Under the pieces are notes generated by a model, which did no database searches, was not told where the DNA came from, and worked only from the letters and a program-made list of their open reading frames with translations. Shown here piece after piece: positions 1-6,264 of a stretch of DNA of 8,785 nucleotides. The translations under genes were made by a program, and so were the position numbers. This DNA is from DATHBP01 sp035296085 (GTDB lineage: Bacteria > Actinomycetota > Actinomycetes > Propionibacteriales > Nocardioidaceae). Position 1 is the stretch's first letter. Every line of letters starts with the position of its first letter. Location: positions 1 through 8,785 of the forward strand of contig DATHBP010000252.1 of NCBI GenBank assembly GCA_035296085.1, given 5' to 3'.

Positions 1-288
1 CCGATGGACGCCGACCAGCCGCGCGAGCACGGGGGCGAGCGCGCCGAATCCGGCGAAACACAGCACCGGCAGCGTCGTCAGCAGGCCCGCGACGGTCGCG
101 GACATGCCCAGGCCGGTCCGGATCTCGTCCAGCACCGGCCCAACGCTGAGCACCGCGGGCCGCAGGTTGACGGCAAGCGACACGACGCCGACGAACGCGA
201 GCAGCTCGTGGCGGTGTCGCGCCGCGCCCAACGCGGCGGAAGTACCGGCGGCACCGTCGGCACCCGACGAGCCAGACATGGCCGCCAT
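1..288 (-). CDS. MFS transporter, CynX/NimT family (N-terminal part, runs off left edge)
   Basis: An open minus-strand frame runs from the start codon to the window edge without a stop, so only about 96 N-terminal residues are visible. After a short Gly/Ala/Ser-rich cytoplasmic N-terminus comes a first membrane helix ending in NLRPAVLSVGPVLDEI, then LSATVAGLL-like sequence (here MSATVAGLLTTLPVLCF) entering the second helix, then a basic loop (ARLVG). The NLRPAV.SVGP and GLLTTLPVLCF patterns are typical of CynX/NimT-type major facilitator permeases (cyanate or 2-nitroimidazole transporters and many uncharacterised relatives); the substrate cannot be deduced. The ATG at 288 follows a perfect AGGAGG (306-301) at a rather long 12-nt spacing. 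An in-frame ATG at 279 is an alternative, with a weaker AGG-type site. The gene is divergent from the DUF2344 gene and unrelated to it in function. Confidence 0.8.
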   Translation of the reverse strand, partial: MAAMSGSSGADGAAGTSAALGAARHRHELLAFVGVVSLAVNLRPAVLSVGPVLDEIRTGLGMSATVAGLLTTLPVLCFAGFGALAPVLARLVGVHR

Positions 289-342
289 CCTGCCTGTCGA
301 CCTCCTGCTCGTCGCTGCGCCTCGCGCTGCCCTGCACCCCGC

Positions 343-348
343 TACGGT
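343..348 (+). promoter_or_regulatory. Possible -10 element for a leaderless DUF2344 transcript
   Basis: TACGGT ends 6 nt before the GTG at 355, so transcription would start at or next to the start codon. There is no convincing Shine-Dalgarno before that GTG and no good -35. The arrangement fits leaderless mRNAs, which are common in actinobacteria, but a single weak hexamer in a GC-rich gap is slight evidence. Confidence 0.3.
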
Positions 349-354
349 CGATGC

Positions 355-1206
355 GTGCCCACGAGCCCTCCGCAGCAGGCTCCGCCGGTGCAACGGCTAC
401 GGATCCGGTACGCCAAACGTGGCCGCCTGCGCTTCACCAGCCACCGTGACTTCGGCCGGGCTTTCGAGCGAGCCGTGCAGCGTGCTGGCCTGCCGATCGC
501 GTTCTCGTCGGGGTTCTCGCCCCACCCGCGCATCTCCTACGCCGGGGCGGCGCCCACGGGGGCGTCGAGCGAGGCGGAGTACTTGGAGATCGGCCTGCGC
601 GAGCCGGTCGACCCGGCGGCGGTGAAGGTGGCGCTGGACGCCGCACTGCCCGACGGTCTCGATGTGCTCCGCGTGGTGACCGCCGGGCCGGGTGGCCTCG
701 CCGACCGGATCGAGGCGAGCCACTGGCAGATCGAGCTGTCCGGCACACCGCGTGCGGAAGCCGCCTGCGCGGTCGAAGCCTTCCTCACGCAGCCCCGCGT
801 TGACGTCGAGCGGCTGACGAAGAAGGGCGTGCGCGTCTTCGACTGCCGAGCGGCCGTTGTCCGGCTGGCCGTGCGCGGCTCTCTCGACCGTGACCGAACG
901 TGTGCGATACTCGACGTGGTCGTACGTCACGGCACGCCGTCCGTACGACCCGACGATGTCCTCGCCGGCCTCCACAAGACCGCCGGCCTGACGCCAGCCG
1001 AAGCACCACGCGTGCTCCGACTGGCACAAGGGCCGCTGGACCAACGGAGCGGCACGGTGGGTGACCCGCTCGATGTCGACCGCGACGCCTCGTGGCAGGA
1101 GCGACCGCGGCAGACCCGAAGCGACGACACCCGCGCGACGGAGCCACCGGGGGACGCGTCGCCACTTCGCGAGCCAACCCGCTGCGAAGTGCCACCGCAG
1201 GCTTAG
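355..1206 (+). CDS. TIGR03936 / DUF2344 radical-SAM-linked protein
   Basis: A 283-residue protein of the DUF2344 (TIGR03936) family. Recognisable signatures are RIRYAKRGRLRFTSHRDF (about residues 16-33), FSSGFSPHPRISYAGAAPTG (about 50-69) and SEAEYLEIGL just after. The conserved core extends to about residue 228; the remaining ~55 residues are a polar, low-complexity tail (RPRQTRSDDTRATEPPG) probably disordered. The molecular role is unknown. In many bacteria the family is fused to, or encoded next to, a B12-binding radical SAM protein (TIGR03960), hence its name. No such gene lies upstream here, where a divergent transporter sits instead. The downstream neighbour is rne, a common arrangement in actinobacteria. 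GTG 355 was chosen because it sits after a -10-like hexamer and just ahead of the conserved core. GTG 388 is a second in-frame option; longer upstream extension would run into the divergent gene and looks non-native. Confidence 0.85.
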   Translation: MPTSPPQQAPPVQRLRIRYAKRGRLRFTSHRDFGRAFERAVQRAGLPIAFSSGFSPHPRISYAGAAPTGASSEAEYLEIGLREPVDPAAVKVALDAALPDGLDVLRVVTAGPGGLADRIEASHWQIELSGTPRAEAACAVEAFLTQPRVDVERLTKKGVRVFDCRAAVVRLAVRGSLDRDRTCAILDVVVRHGTPSVRPDDVLAGLHKTAGLTPAEAPRVLRLAQGPLDQRSGTVGDPLDVDRDASWQERPRQTRSDDTRATEPPGDASPLREPTRCEVPPQA

Positions 1207-1237
1207 CCGGCGCAGCAGCGCTGCCCGGCACACGACC

Positions 1238-1269
1238 AGGCCCCGCGCGGCGCCAAGCGCCCGGGGCCT
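1238..1269 (+). promoter_or_regulatory. GC-rich hairpin in the rne leader
   Basis: AGGCCCCG (1238-1245) pairs perfectly with CGGGGCCT (1262-1269). Inside it GGCGC (1249-1253) pairs with GCGCC (1257-1261) around a CAA loop, leaving CGC (1246-1248) as a 3-nt bulge. This gives 13 pairs in all. The structure lies between the DUF2344 stop and the rne Shine-Dalgarno (GAGGGGAAG, 1271-1279) and ends one nucleotide before that site. No T-run follows, so it does not look like a classical intrinsic terminator. It could be an attenuator, an RNase processing site, or an autoregulatory leader like the one RNase E uses in E. coli; the function is inferred only. Confidence 0.55.
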
Positions 1270-1284
1270 CGAGGGGAAGCGCAC

Positions 1285-4005
1285 ATGTCCGATATCGAGA
1301 CGGTCCCGGCCGAGCCCGGGACCCTTCCACCAGCGCCGGACGGCCAGCCGTCGACCAGACCGGTGCGCGTACGCCGCCGAGCGGTCAGCCGGCCGGCCGG
1401 CCCGCCGGAGACGAACAGCGTTGACCCGGTGCTGACGGCGAACGACGCGGCGGCTGCCCATCCGGCCGCCGGCGACGCCGCCACGCCAGCTGCGAAGAAG
1501 GCAGCGACCGCGAAGAAGGCGACCGCCAAAAAGACGGCGGCGAAGAAGACGGCCGTCAAGAAGACTGCCATGGCGAAGGCGACTACCCGCAAGGCGGCAA
1601 GCAAGAAGGCGGTGGCCGAGCCGAGCCGCGAGGCCACTGACCCGGCGCTGGCGGAGCTCTCCGGCCTGGCCACCGGTGCATTGGTCGAGCCGCCGGCGAC
1701 GAACGAGCCGACCAACGAGGCGCCGACTGCTCCGGCACTGCCGGCAGTTCCGCTGTTCCAGCCGCCCGACCCGAGCAAGGCAGCGCCACGCCGCCGTACG
1801 AGCAAGCCCGTCGCGGCCGTACCGGAAGCGGCGGTGGAAGCCGACGACAGCCCGGCAGGTCACACCGGGGACAGCACCGAGGACAGCACCGCTGCGGTCG
1901 TCAGCCACGACGACGAGGAACGTGAAGAGGGCACCTCGTCGAGGCGCCGACGTCGCCGTGGCGGACGACGCCGCAGCAAGTCGGGTGTCGAGCACGACGC
2001 CGAGACTGCCCAGAGCACAACGCATCCCGACCTAGCGGACGACGAGGACACGACAGCCGTCGAGCCGACGGTGGATGCGCAGGCGGCAACTGCCGGGCCG
2101 AGCGATGAGCCGACCGAGCCGGGCACGAGCCCCAGTGCCCGTCGTCGCCGTCGCCGCCGGCGCAGCGGCGAGGACGTCGAGCCGTCCGAGGACGACCCCG
2201 CCGACACAGTCGTGCGGGTGCGGGAGCCGCGCAGCAAGGAGAAGGACAGGGACAAGAGCCAGGACATCACGAGCATTCAGGGCTCCACCCGACTGGAAGC
2301 CAAGAAGCAGCGCCGCCGCGACGGGCGCGACGCCGGCCGCCGCCGCCCGCCGATCGTCAGCGAGGCTGAGTTCCTCGCCCGCCGCGAGTCGGTCAAACGC
2401 GAGATGGTCATCCGCCAACACGATGAGCTGACCCAGATCGCCGTGCTCGAAGACGAGGTGCTCGTCGAGCACTACGTCTCGCGCAGGTCGCAGACATCGT
2501 TGATCGGCAACGTCTACCTCGGCCGTGTCCAGAACGTCCTGCCCAGCATGGAGGCAGCGTTCGTCGACATCGGCAAGGGCCGCAACGCAGTCCTCTATGC
2601 CGGCGAGGTCAACTGGGACCTGCTCGGCAAGGACAACCAGCCGCGCAAGATCGAGTCGGCGCTCAAGTCCGGCCAGCAGGTGCTCGTCCAGGTGAGCAAG
2701 GACCCCGTGGGTCACAAGGGTGCCCGCCTCACCAGCCAGATCAGCCTGCCCGGTCGGTTCCTCGTCTACGTACCCAGCGGGCAGTCCAGTGGGATCAGCC
2801 GCAAGCTTCCCGACACCGAGCGCAGCCGGCTCAAGGCGCTGCTCAAGCAGATCCTGCCCGGCGACGCCGGCGTCATCATCCGTACGGCGGCCGAAGGCGC
2901 AAGCGAGGAGGAGCTGACCCGCGACGTCAACCGGCTCACCGCGCAGTGGGACGACATCACCAAGAAGGGTGAGGGCGGCCAGGCACCCGCGCTGCTGTAC
3001 GGCGAGCCTGATCTCACCGTCAAGGTCGTGCGCGACCTGTTCACCGAAGACTTCGCCAGCTTGGTCGTCGACGGCGACGACGCGTGGGACGTCGTCAACG
3101 GCTACGTCGCCCATGTGGCGCCCGAGCTCGCCGACCGCGTACAGCGCTGGTCCGGCGACCGCGACGCGTTCGCGGCCTACCGGGTCGACGAGCAGATCGC
3201 CAAAGGCCTCGACCGCAAGGTGTTCCTGCCTTCGGGCGGCTCGCTGGTCATCGACCGCACCGAGGCGATGACTGTCGTCGACGTCAACACCGGCAAGTTC
3301 ACCGGGTCCGGCGGCAACCTGGAGCAGACGGTTACGAAGAACAACCTCGAAGCCGCGGAGGAGCTGGTACGTCAGCTGCGCCTGCGTGACATCGGCGGGA
3401 TCATCGTCGTCGACTTCATCGACATGGTGCTCGAGTCCAACCGGGAGCTCGTGCTCCGCCGTCTCATCGAGTGCCTCGGCCGCGATCGCACCAAGCACCA
3501 GGTGGCCGAGGTGACCTCGCTCGGGCTCGTCCAGATGACCCGTAAGCGCATCGGAACGGGGCTGTTGGAGGCATTCAGCGAGACCTGCGAGCACTGCGGT
3601 GGGCGGGGACTGCAGATCTCCGCCGAGCCGGTCGAGCCGCGAGCCGAAGCCGCTGACCACGATCGCTCCCGCCGCCGCAGCCAGCCGAAGCCCAAGCCAC
3701 CCACCACAGCGCCGCCGGTCCCGGTCGAGGTGCAGCTCCCGCCGGAGCCAGTAACCATGGAGCCCGACGGCGAGGTGGAGCTCGCGCCGGAGCCGGCAGC
3801 CGTGGCGCCCGACGGCAAGGTGGAGCTCGCGCCGGAACCAGAAGCTGTACGAGACCGCGACGCCTCACCGGCGTCGGACTCGGGCCGGTCGGCGATGCCC
3901 TCGACGCGCTCCTTGCTGCCCCCGTCGAGCGCCGCAGTGGACGACCTGCCCCCGGCCGTGACACCCAAGAAGCGGGCTCGCAGCCGCGCGACAAAGCCTG
4001 CCTGA
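1285..4005 (+). CDS. rne: Ribonuclease E/G with long N-terminal extension
   Basis: A 906-residue endoribonuclease that cleaves single-stranded RNA and matures rRNA, tRNA and mRNA. Residues 1-~380 are an extension: an Ala/Lys-rich histone-H1-like stretch (71-~111), acidic segments and two arginine tracts (220-230; eight arginines at 286-293). The catalytic core starts near residue 384 with the S1 domain (IGNVYLGRVQNVLPSMEAAF). The 5'-phosphate sensor residues are R533/T534 (IIRTA). The DNase-I-like domain carries the two metal-binding aspartates D666 (VDVNTGKF) and D710 (IVVDFIDM), 44 residues apart as expected. The zinc-link CEHC (C768, C771) is intact. The tail (~790-906) is Pro/Glu/Ala-rich with a short tandem repeat and a basic end (KKRARSRATKP). 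The middle-to-C-terminal position of the core is usual in actinobacteria, where the flanking arms bind RNA and degradosome partners. ATG 1285 has a strong GAGGGGAAG site. Confidence 0.95.
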   Translation: MSDIETVPAEPGTLPPAPDGQPSTRPVRVRRRAVSRPAGPPETNSVDPVLTANDAAAAHPAAGDAATPAAKKAATAKKATAKKTAAKKTAVKKTAMAKATTRKAASKKAVAEPSREATDPALAELSGLATGALVEPPATNEPTNEAPTAPALPAVPLFQPPDPSKAAPRRRTSKPVAAVPEAAVEADDSPAGHTGDSTEDSTAAVVSHDDEEREEGTSSRRRRRRGGRRRSKSGVEHDAETAQSTTHPDLADDEDTTAVEPTVDAQAATAGPSDEPTEPGTSPSARRRRRRRRSGEDVEPSEDDPADTVVRVREPRSKEKDRDKSQDITSIQGSTRLEAKKQRRRDGRDAGRRRPPIVSEAEFLARRESVKREMVIRQHDELTQIAVLEDEVLVEHYVSRRSQTSLIGNVYLGRVQNVLPSMEAAFVDIGKGRNAVLYAGEVNWDLLGKDNQPRKIESALKSGQQVLVQVSKDPVGHKGARLTSQISLPGRFLVYVPSGQSSGISRKLPDTERSRLKALLKQILPGDAGVIIRTAAEGASEEELTRDVNRLTAQWDDITKKGEGGQAPALLYGEPDLTVKVVRDLFTEDFASLVVDGDDAWDVVNGYVAHVAPELADRVQRWSGDRDAFAAYRVDEQIAKGLDRKVFLPSGGSLVIDRTEAMTVVDVNTGKFTGSGGNLEQTVTKNNLEAAEELVRQLRLRDIGGIIVVDFIDMVLESNRELVLRRLIECLGRDRTKHQVAEVTSLGLVQMTRKRIGTGLLEAFSETCEHCGGRGLQISAEPVEPRAEAADHDRSRRRSQPKPKPPTTAPPVPVEVQLPPEPVTMEPDGEVELAPEPAAVAPDGKVELAPEPEAVRDRDASPASDSGRSAMPSTRSLLPPSSAAVDDLPPAVTPKKRARSRATKPA
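1492..1617 (+). repeat. Lys/Ala-rich histone-H1-like repeat within rne
   Basis: An imperfect short-period repeat of AAGAAG codons separated by Ala/Thr codons, giving KKATAKKTAAKKTAVKK-type protein sequence (about residues 70-111 of RNase E/G). It resembles the tails of bacterial H1-like proteins and actinobacterial HupB C-termini. It lies in frame inside a single gene and probably makes a flexible RNA- or nucleoid-binding arm. Confidence 0.7.
3742..3849 (+). repeat. 45-nt tandem repeat in the rne 3' region
   Basis: Two full 15-residue units, PEPVTMEPDGEVELA (residues 820-834) and PEPAAVAPDGKVELA (835-849), are followed by a partial third, PEPEAV (850-855). The unit length is 45 nt, so gain or loss keeps the frame. 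The repeat lies in the Pro/Glu-rich disordered tail after the zinc-link and is a likely site of strain-to-strain length variation. Confidence 0.8.
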
Positions 4006-4031
4006 GCGCCGGGTCTTTTGACCGGTCGCTC
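4004..4031 (+). terminator. Imperfect hairpin at the rne stop codon
   Basis: GAGCG (4004-4008) pairs with CGCTC (4027-4031), and CCGG/TC (4009-4015, one bulged G) pairs with GACCGG (4020-4025), with a TTTT loop and a bulged T at 4026. It begins inside the rne TGA stop and includes the -35 of the rplU promoter. No T-tract follows, so termination is uncertain; it may instead define the 3' end of rne mRNA by processing. Confidence 0.35.
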
Positions 4032-4047
4032 GGACAGTCCGTATCCT
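4018..4047 (+). promoter_or_regulatory. Sigma-70-type promoter for rplU-rpmA(-obg)
   Basis: TTGACC (4018-4023) matches the -35 consensus at 5 of 6 bases, and TATCCT (4042-4047) is a good actinobacterial -10, with an 18-nt spacer. Transcription should start near 4053-4055, giving a leader of about 72 nt before rplU. This separates expression of the ribosomal protein block from the upstream rne gene. Confidence 0.7.
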
Positions 4048-4052
4048 GGGTG

Positions 4053-4074
4053 GTCGGTGCGCATTCGCGCCGAC
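4053..4074 (+). promoter_or_regulatory. 5'-terminal hairpin of the rplU mRNA leader
   Basis: GTCGGTGCG (4053-4061) pairs with CGCGCCGAC (4066-4074): nine consecutive pairs with one G-T wobble and a CATT loop. It starts at the predicted transcription start, so the mRNA would begin with a stem. A base-paired 5' end is known to shield transcripts from 5'-end-dependent RNase E attack. It could also be part of an L21-responsive leader; that is inference. Confidence 0.55.
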
Positions 4075-4092
4075 GCGCGCGGACGTGCCCGC

Positions 4093-4116
4093 CGCTTCGA
4101 GCCAACGAAGGAAGCG
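4093..4116 (+). promoter_or_regulatory. Two mutually exclusive stems covering the rplU ribosome-binding site
   Basis: The rplU Shine-Dalgarno is GAAGGAAG (4107-4114). CGCTTC (4093-4098) can pair with GAAGCG (4111-4116), or the overlapping CTTCG (4095-4099) can pair with CGAAG (4106-4110). Either stem covers part of the ribosome-binding site, and both use the same upstream strand. This looks like translational control, but the stems are short (6 and 5 bp). Confidence 0.4.
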
Positions 4117-4125
4117 AGTCCCTCG

Positions 4126-4440
4126 ATGTATGCGATCGTGCGCAGCGGCGGCCGCCAGCACAAGGTCTCCGTCGGCGATGTGATCGAGATCAATGCGGCC
4201 GCGCGGGCGACTGGTGACACGGTGGCCCTGCCGGTCCTGCTGCTGGTCGACGGCGACACGGTTGTCTCCGACCCCGCCATGTTGGCCGACGTCACCGTGT
4301 CAGGCGAGGTGGTTGGTGCCACCAAGGGACCGAAGATCCACATCCTGAAGTTCAAGAACAAGACGGGTTACCGCCGGCGCCAAGGCCACCGGCAGAAGTA
4401 CGTCCAAGTCGAAGTCACCGGCATCGAGAGCAAGAACTAG
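4126..4440 (+). CDS. rplU: 50S ribosomal protein L21
   Basis: A 104-residue protein of usual L21 length, starting MYAIVRSGGRQHKVSVGD, which is the family's conserved N-terminus. It contains VLLLVDGDTVVSDPAMLADVTV-type central sequence, then GPKIHILKFKNKTGYRRRQGHRQKY, the basic C-terminal signature that contacts 23S rRNA, and ends VEVTGI. L21 binds 23S rRNA in the large subunit early in assembly. ATG 4126 is fixed by homology and by GAAGGAAG at 4107-4114. rpmA follows 18 nt downstream, the near-universal rplU-rpmA pairing. The short structured leader suggests post-transcriptional control. Confidence 0.98.
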   Translation: MYAIVRSGGRQHKVSVGDVIEINAAARATGDTVALPVLLLVDGDTVVSDPAMLADVTVSGEVVGATKGPKIHILKFKNKTGYRRRQGHRQKYVQVEVTGIESKN

Positions 4441-4458
4441 GACCTGCGAGGCGAAGCG

Positions 4459-4719
4459 ATGGCACACAAGAAAGGGGCTGCGTCCACCCGCAACGGGCGC
4501 GACTCAGCAGCGCAGCGGCTCGGGGTCAAGCGGTTCGGCGGCCAGCTGGTCGGCGCGGGCGAGATCATCGTGCGCCAGCGCGGCACGCACTTCCACCCGG
4601 GCACCGGAGTAGGCCGCGGCGGAGACGACACGCTGTTCGCCCTCGTCGAGGGCCACGTGGAGTTCGGCTCCTTCCGGGGACGCCGCGTCGTCAACATCGT
4701 CGCTGCCTCGGGGGAGTGA
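4459..4719 (+). CDS. rpmA: 50S ribosomal protein L27
   Basis: An 86-residue protein with the canonical start MAHKKGAASTRNGRDSAAQRLGVK and the HFHPGTGVGRGGDDTLFA core. L27's N-terminal tail reaches towards the peptidyl-transferase centre and helps position tRNA substrates. There is no cleavable N-terminal extension of the type found in Firmicutes L27. The start has a GAGGCGAAG site just upstream in the 18-nt gap after rplU, so the two genes are co-transcribed. obg begins 22 nt after the stop. Confidence 0.98.
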   Translation: MAHKKGAASTRNGRDSAAQRLGVKRFGGQLVGAGEIIVRQRGTHFHPGTGVGRGGDDTLFALVEGHVEFGSFRGRRVVNIVAASGE

Positions 4720-4741
4720 CGCGCGCCGCGTCGCAGTAACC

Positions 4742-6100
4742 ATGGCGGTCCCCACGTTCGTCGACCGGGTTGTCCTCGACGTGTACGGGGGCCGGGGCGG
4801 CAACGGCGTCGCGTCGGTGCACCGGGAGAAGTTCAAGCCCTTCGGCGGACCCAACGGCGGTAACGGTGGCGCCGGCGGCGACGTCGTCCTGCGCGTCGAC
4901 CCGTCGGTGACGACGCTGATCGACTACCACCATCAGGCAGAGCGACACGGCGGCCACGGCGGCCACGGCGCCGGTGACAACCGCAACGGCACGGCCGGCG
5001 CGCCGGCAGTCTTGGCCGTTCCCACCGGCACGGTCGTGAGCACCGAGGACGGGCAGGTGCTGGTCGACCTCGTCGGCGACGGCACAGAGTTCGTGGTCGC
5101 AGCCGGCGGCCGCGGAGGGCTCGGCAACGCCGCCCTCGCGTCGTCTCGCCGCCGCGCACCCGGCTTCGCCCTGCTCGGTGAACCCGGTGAGCACCTGCGC
5201 ATCGTCCTCGAGCTCAAGGTGGTCGCCGACGTGGGGCTGGTGGGCTTCCCGAGCGCGGGCAAGTCGAGCCTGGTGGCCGCGATGTCGCGCGCCCGTCCGA
5301 AGATCGCCGACTACCCCTTCACCACCCTCACCCCCAACCTGGGCGTCGTCACCGCGGGCGACACCACGTTCACGGTGGCCGACGTGCCTGGGCTGATCGA
5401 GGGTGCCAGCGACGGCCGCGGCTTGGGCCACGACTTCCTGCGCCACGTCGAACGCTGCGCCGCCTTGGTGCATGTCGTCGACTGCGCAACAACCGAGCCG
5501 GGTCGTGACCCGCTGACCGACCTCGACGTCATCGAGCGCGAGCTCTCGGCGTACGGAGGGCTGGACGACCGGCCGAGGCTGGTCGCACTCAACAAGGTGG
5601 ACGTCCCCGACGCCCGCGAGCTCGCCGAGATGGTGCGGGCCGATGTCGCCGCACGTGGCCTGCGCTGCCTGCTGGTCTCCGCCGCCAGCCGGGAGGGGCT
5701 GCGCGAGCTGGGGTTCGAGATGGCCCGGCTAGTCGAGGCCGGCCGGGCAACACGCCCGGCGGAGCCCCCAACCCGGCTCGTGCTGCGGCCGCCGTCGGTG
5801 GGCGGCCCGGAGTTCAGCGTCGAGCACCTGAGCGGACGCTGGGTCGTCCGGGGGCGCAAGCCCGAGCGCTGGGTACGGCAGACCGACTTCAGCAACGACG
5901 AAGCCGTCGGCTACCTCGCGGACCGGCTGGCCCGACTCGGCGTGGAGGAGCGACTGAGCGAGCTGGGTGCGCAGCCAGGCGACGACATCGTGATCGGCGG
6001 CGGCGACGATGCGGTCGTCTTCGACTTCGACCCCCAGCTCCACGCCGGCGCCGAGATGCTGCTGGGTCCACGCGGGACCGACGCGCGGCTGGACGGGTAA
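4742..6100 (+). CDS. obg: GTPase Obg (ribosome assembly, CgtA)
   Basis: A 452-residue Obg-family GTPase that acts in 50S maturation and couples growth to GTP/ppGpp levels. The glycine-rich Obg fold spans residues 1-~158 (GGRGGNG, GGPNGGNGGAGGDV, AAGGRGGLGN). The G domain carries GFPSAGKSS (168-176, P-loop), FTTLTPNLG (193-201, switch I), DVPGLIEGA (214-222, G3), NKVD (284-287, G4) and SAAS (313-316, G5), all intact. The C-terminal OCT domain (~345-431; RWVVRGRKPERWV, FDFDP) is present, as is usual in Gram-positives. There is no clear Shine-Dalgarno directly before ATG 4742; GGGGAG lies about 20 nt upstream. Homology (FVDRVVLDV) fixes the start. In many actinobacteria proB and proA follow obg; here a small membrane protein and nadD do. 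Confidence 0.97.
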   Translation: MAVPTFVDRVVLDVYGGRGGNGVASVHREKFKPFGGPNGGNGGAGGDVVLRVDPSVTTLIDYHHQAERHGGHGGHGAGDNRNGTAGAPAVLAVPTGTVVSTEDGQVLVDLVGDGTEFVVAAGGRGGLGNAALASSRRRAPGFALLGEPGEHLRIVLELKVVADVGLVGFPSAGKSSLVAAMSRARPKIADYPFTTLTPNLGVVTAGDTTFTVADVPGLIEGASDGRGLGHDFLRHVERCAALVHVVDCATTEPGRDPLTDLDVIERELSAYGGLDDRPRLVALNKVDVPDARELAEMVRADVAARGLRCLLVSAASREGLRELGFEMARLVEAGRATRPAEPPTRLVLRPPSVGGPEFSVEHLSGRWVVRGRKPERWVRQTDFSNDEAVGYLADRLARLGVEERLSELGAQPGDDIVIGGGDDAVVFDFDPQLHAGAEMLLGPRGTDARLDG

Positions 6101-6103
6101 CCT
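6098..6103 (+). promoter_or_regulatory. Possible -10 element for leaderless transcription of the small membrane gene
   Basis: TAACCT overlaps the obg stop and ends 6 nt before the ATG at 6110, with a weak GGGACC (6074-6079) 18 nt upstream as a possible -35. The gene has no clear Shine-Dalgarno. This could be an internal, leaderless start for the 6110-nadD segment; the evidence is weak. Confidence 0.3.
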
Positions 6104-6109
6104 GCAGCC

Positions 6110-6256
6110 ATGCACACCGCCTGGTTCGTCGAGGCCGCCGAGGAGCTGCGTGAGATTCCGGCGCCGGCGTGGCTGTTCGGGCTCTGCGGTTTCGTGATCT
6201 TGCTGGTGCTGCTCATCGGCACCCTGGCCTATGGCAAGGGACGTCCGCACAGTTGA
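6110..6256 (+). CDS. Small single-pass membrane protein (48 aa), obg-nadD intergenic
   Basis: ATG 6110 to TGA 6254-6256 gives 48 residues. A mildly acidic amphipathic N-terminus (FVEAAEELREIPAPAW, residues 6-21) leads into one hydrophobic helix (about 21-41: LFGLCGFVILLVLLIGTLAY), followed by a short basic tail (GKGRPHS). The positive-inside rule predicts the C-terminus in the cytoplasm. From memory, small membrane ORFs with a P-x-P-x-W/Y-x-x-G-like motif occur just upstream of nadD in other actinobacteria, which favours a real gene. No function is known. It begins 9 nt after the obg stop and is in the same frame as nadD, separated by a TGA. No Shine-Dalgarno is evident, so it may be leaderless or coupled to obg. 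Confidence 0.75.
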   Translation: MHTAWFVEAAEELREIPAPAWLFGLCGFVILLVLLIGTLAYGKGRPHS

Positions 6257-6264
6257 GCCCCAAT

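Noticed and set aside
4..354. Extension of the DUF2344 reading frame back to position 4
   Set aside because: The upstream residues are low-complexity Arg/His/Gln sequence opposite the MFS transporter, with no homology to the family, so the frame is open there by chance.
1492..1617. Separate histone H1-like or HupB-like gene
   Set aside because: The Lys/Ala block has no start, stop or ribosome-binding site of its own and is in frame with the RNase E/G core.
397..2025. Long minus-strand open frame (542 codons) opposite the DUF2344 gene and rne
   Set aside because: Its translation is Arg/Gly/Leu-rich with no recognisable domain and lies entirely opposite well-supported genes; such frames are expected in high-GC DNA.
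2032..3660. Long minus-strand open frame (542 codons) opposite the RNase E/G catalytic core
   Set aside because: It mirrors the codon structure of rne, shows no family motif and has no plausible start region; a shadow of the real gene.
4691..5473. Minus-strand open frame opposite obg
   Set aside because: It overlaps the conserved Obg and G domains completely and has His/Gly/Val-rich composition typical of an antisense shadow.
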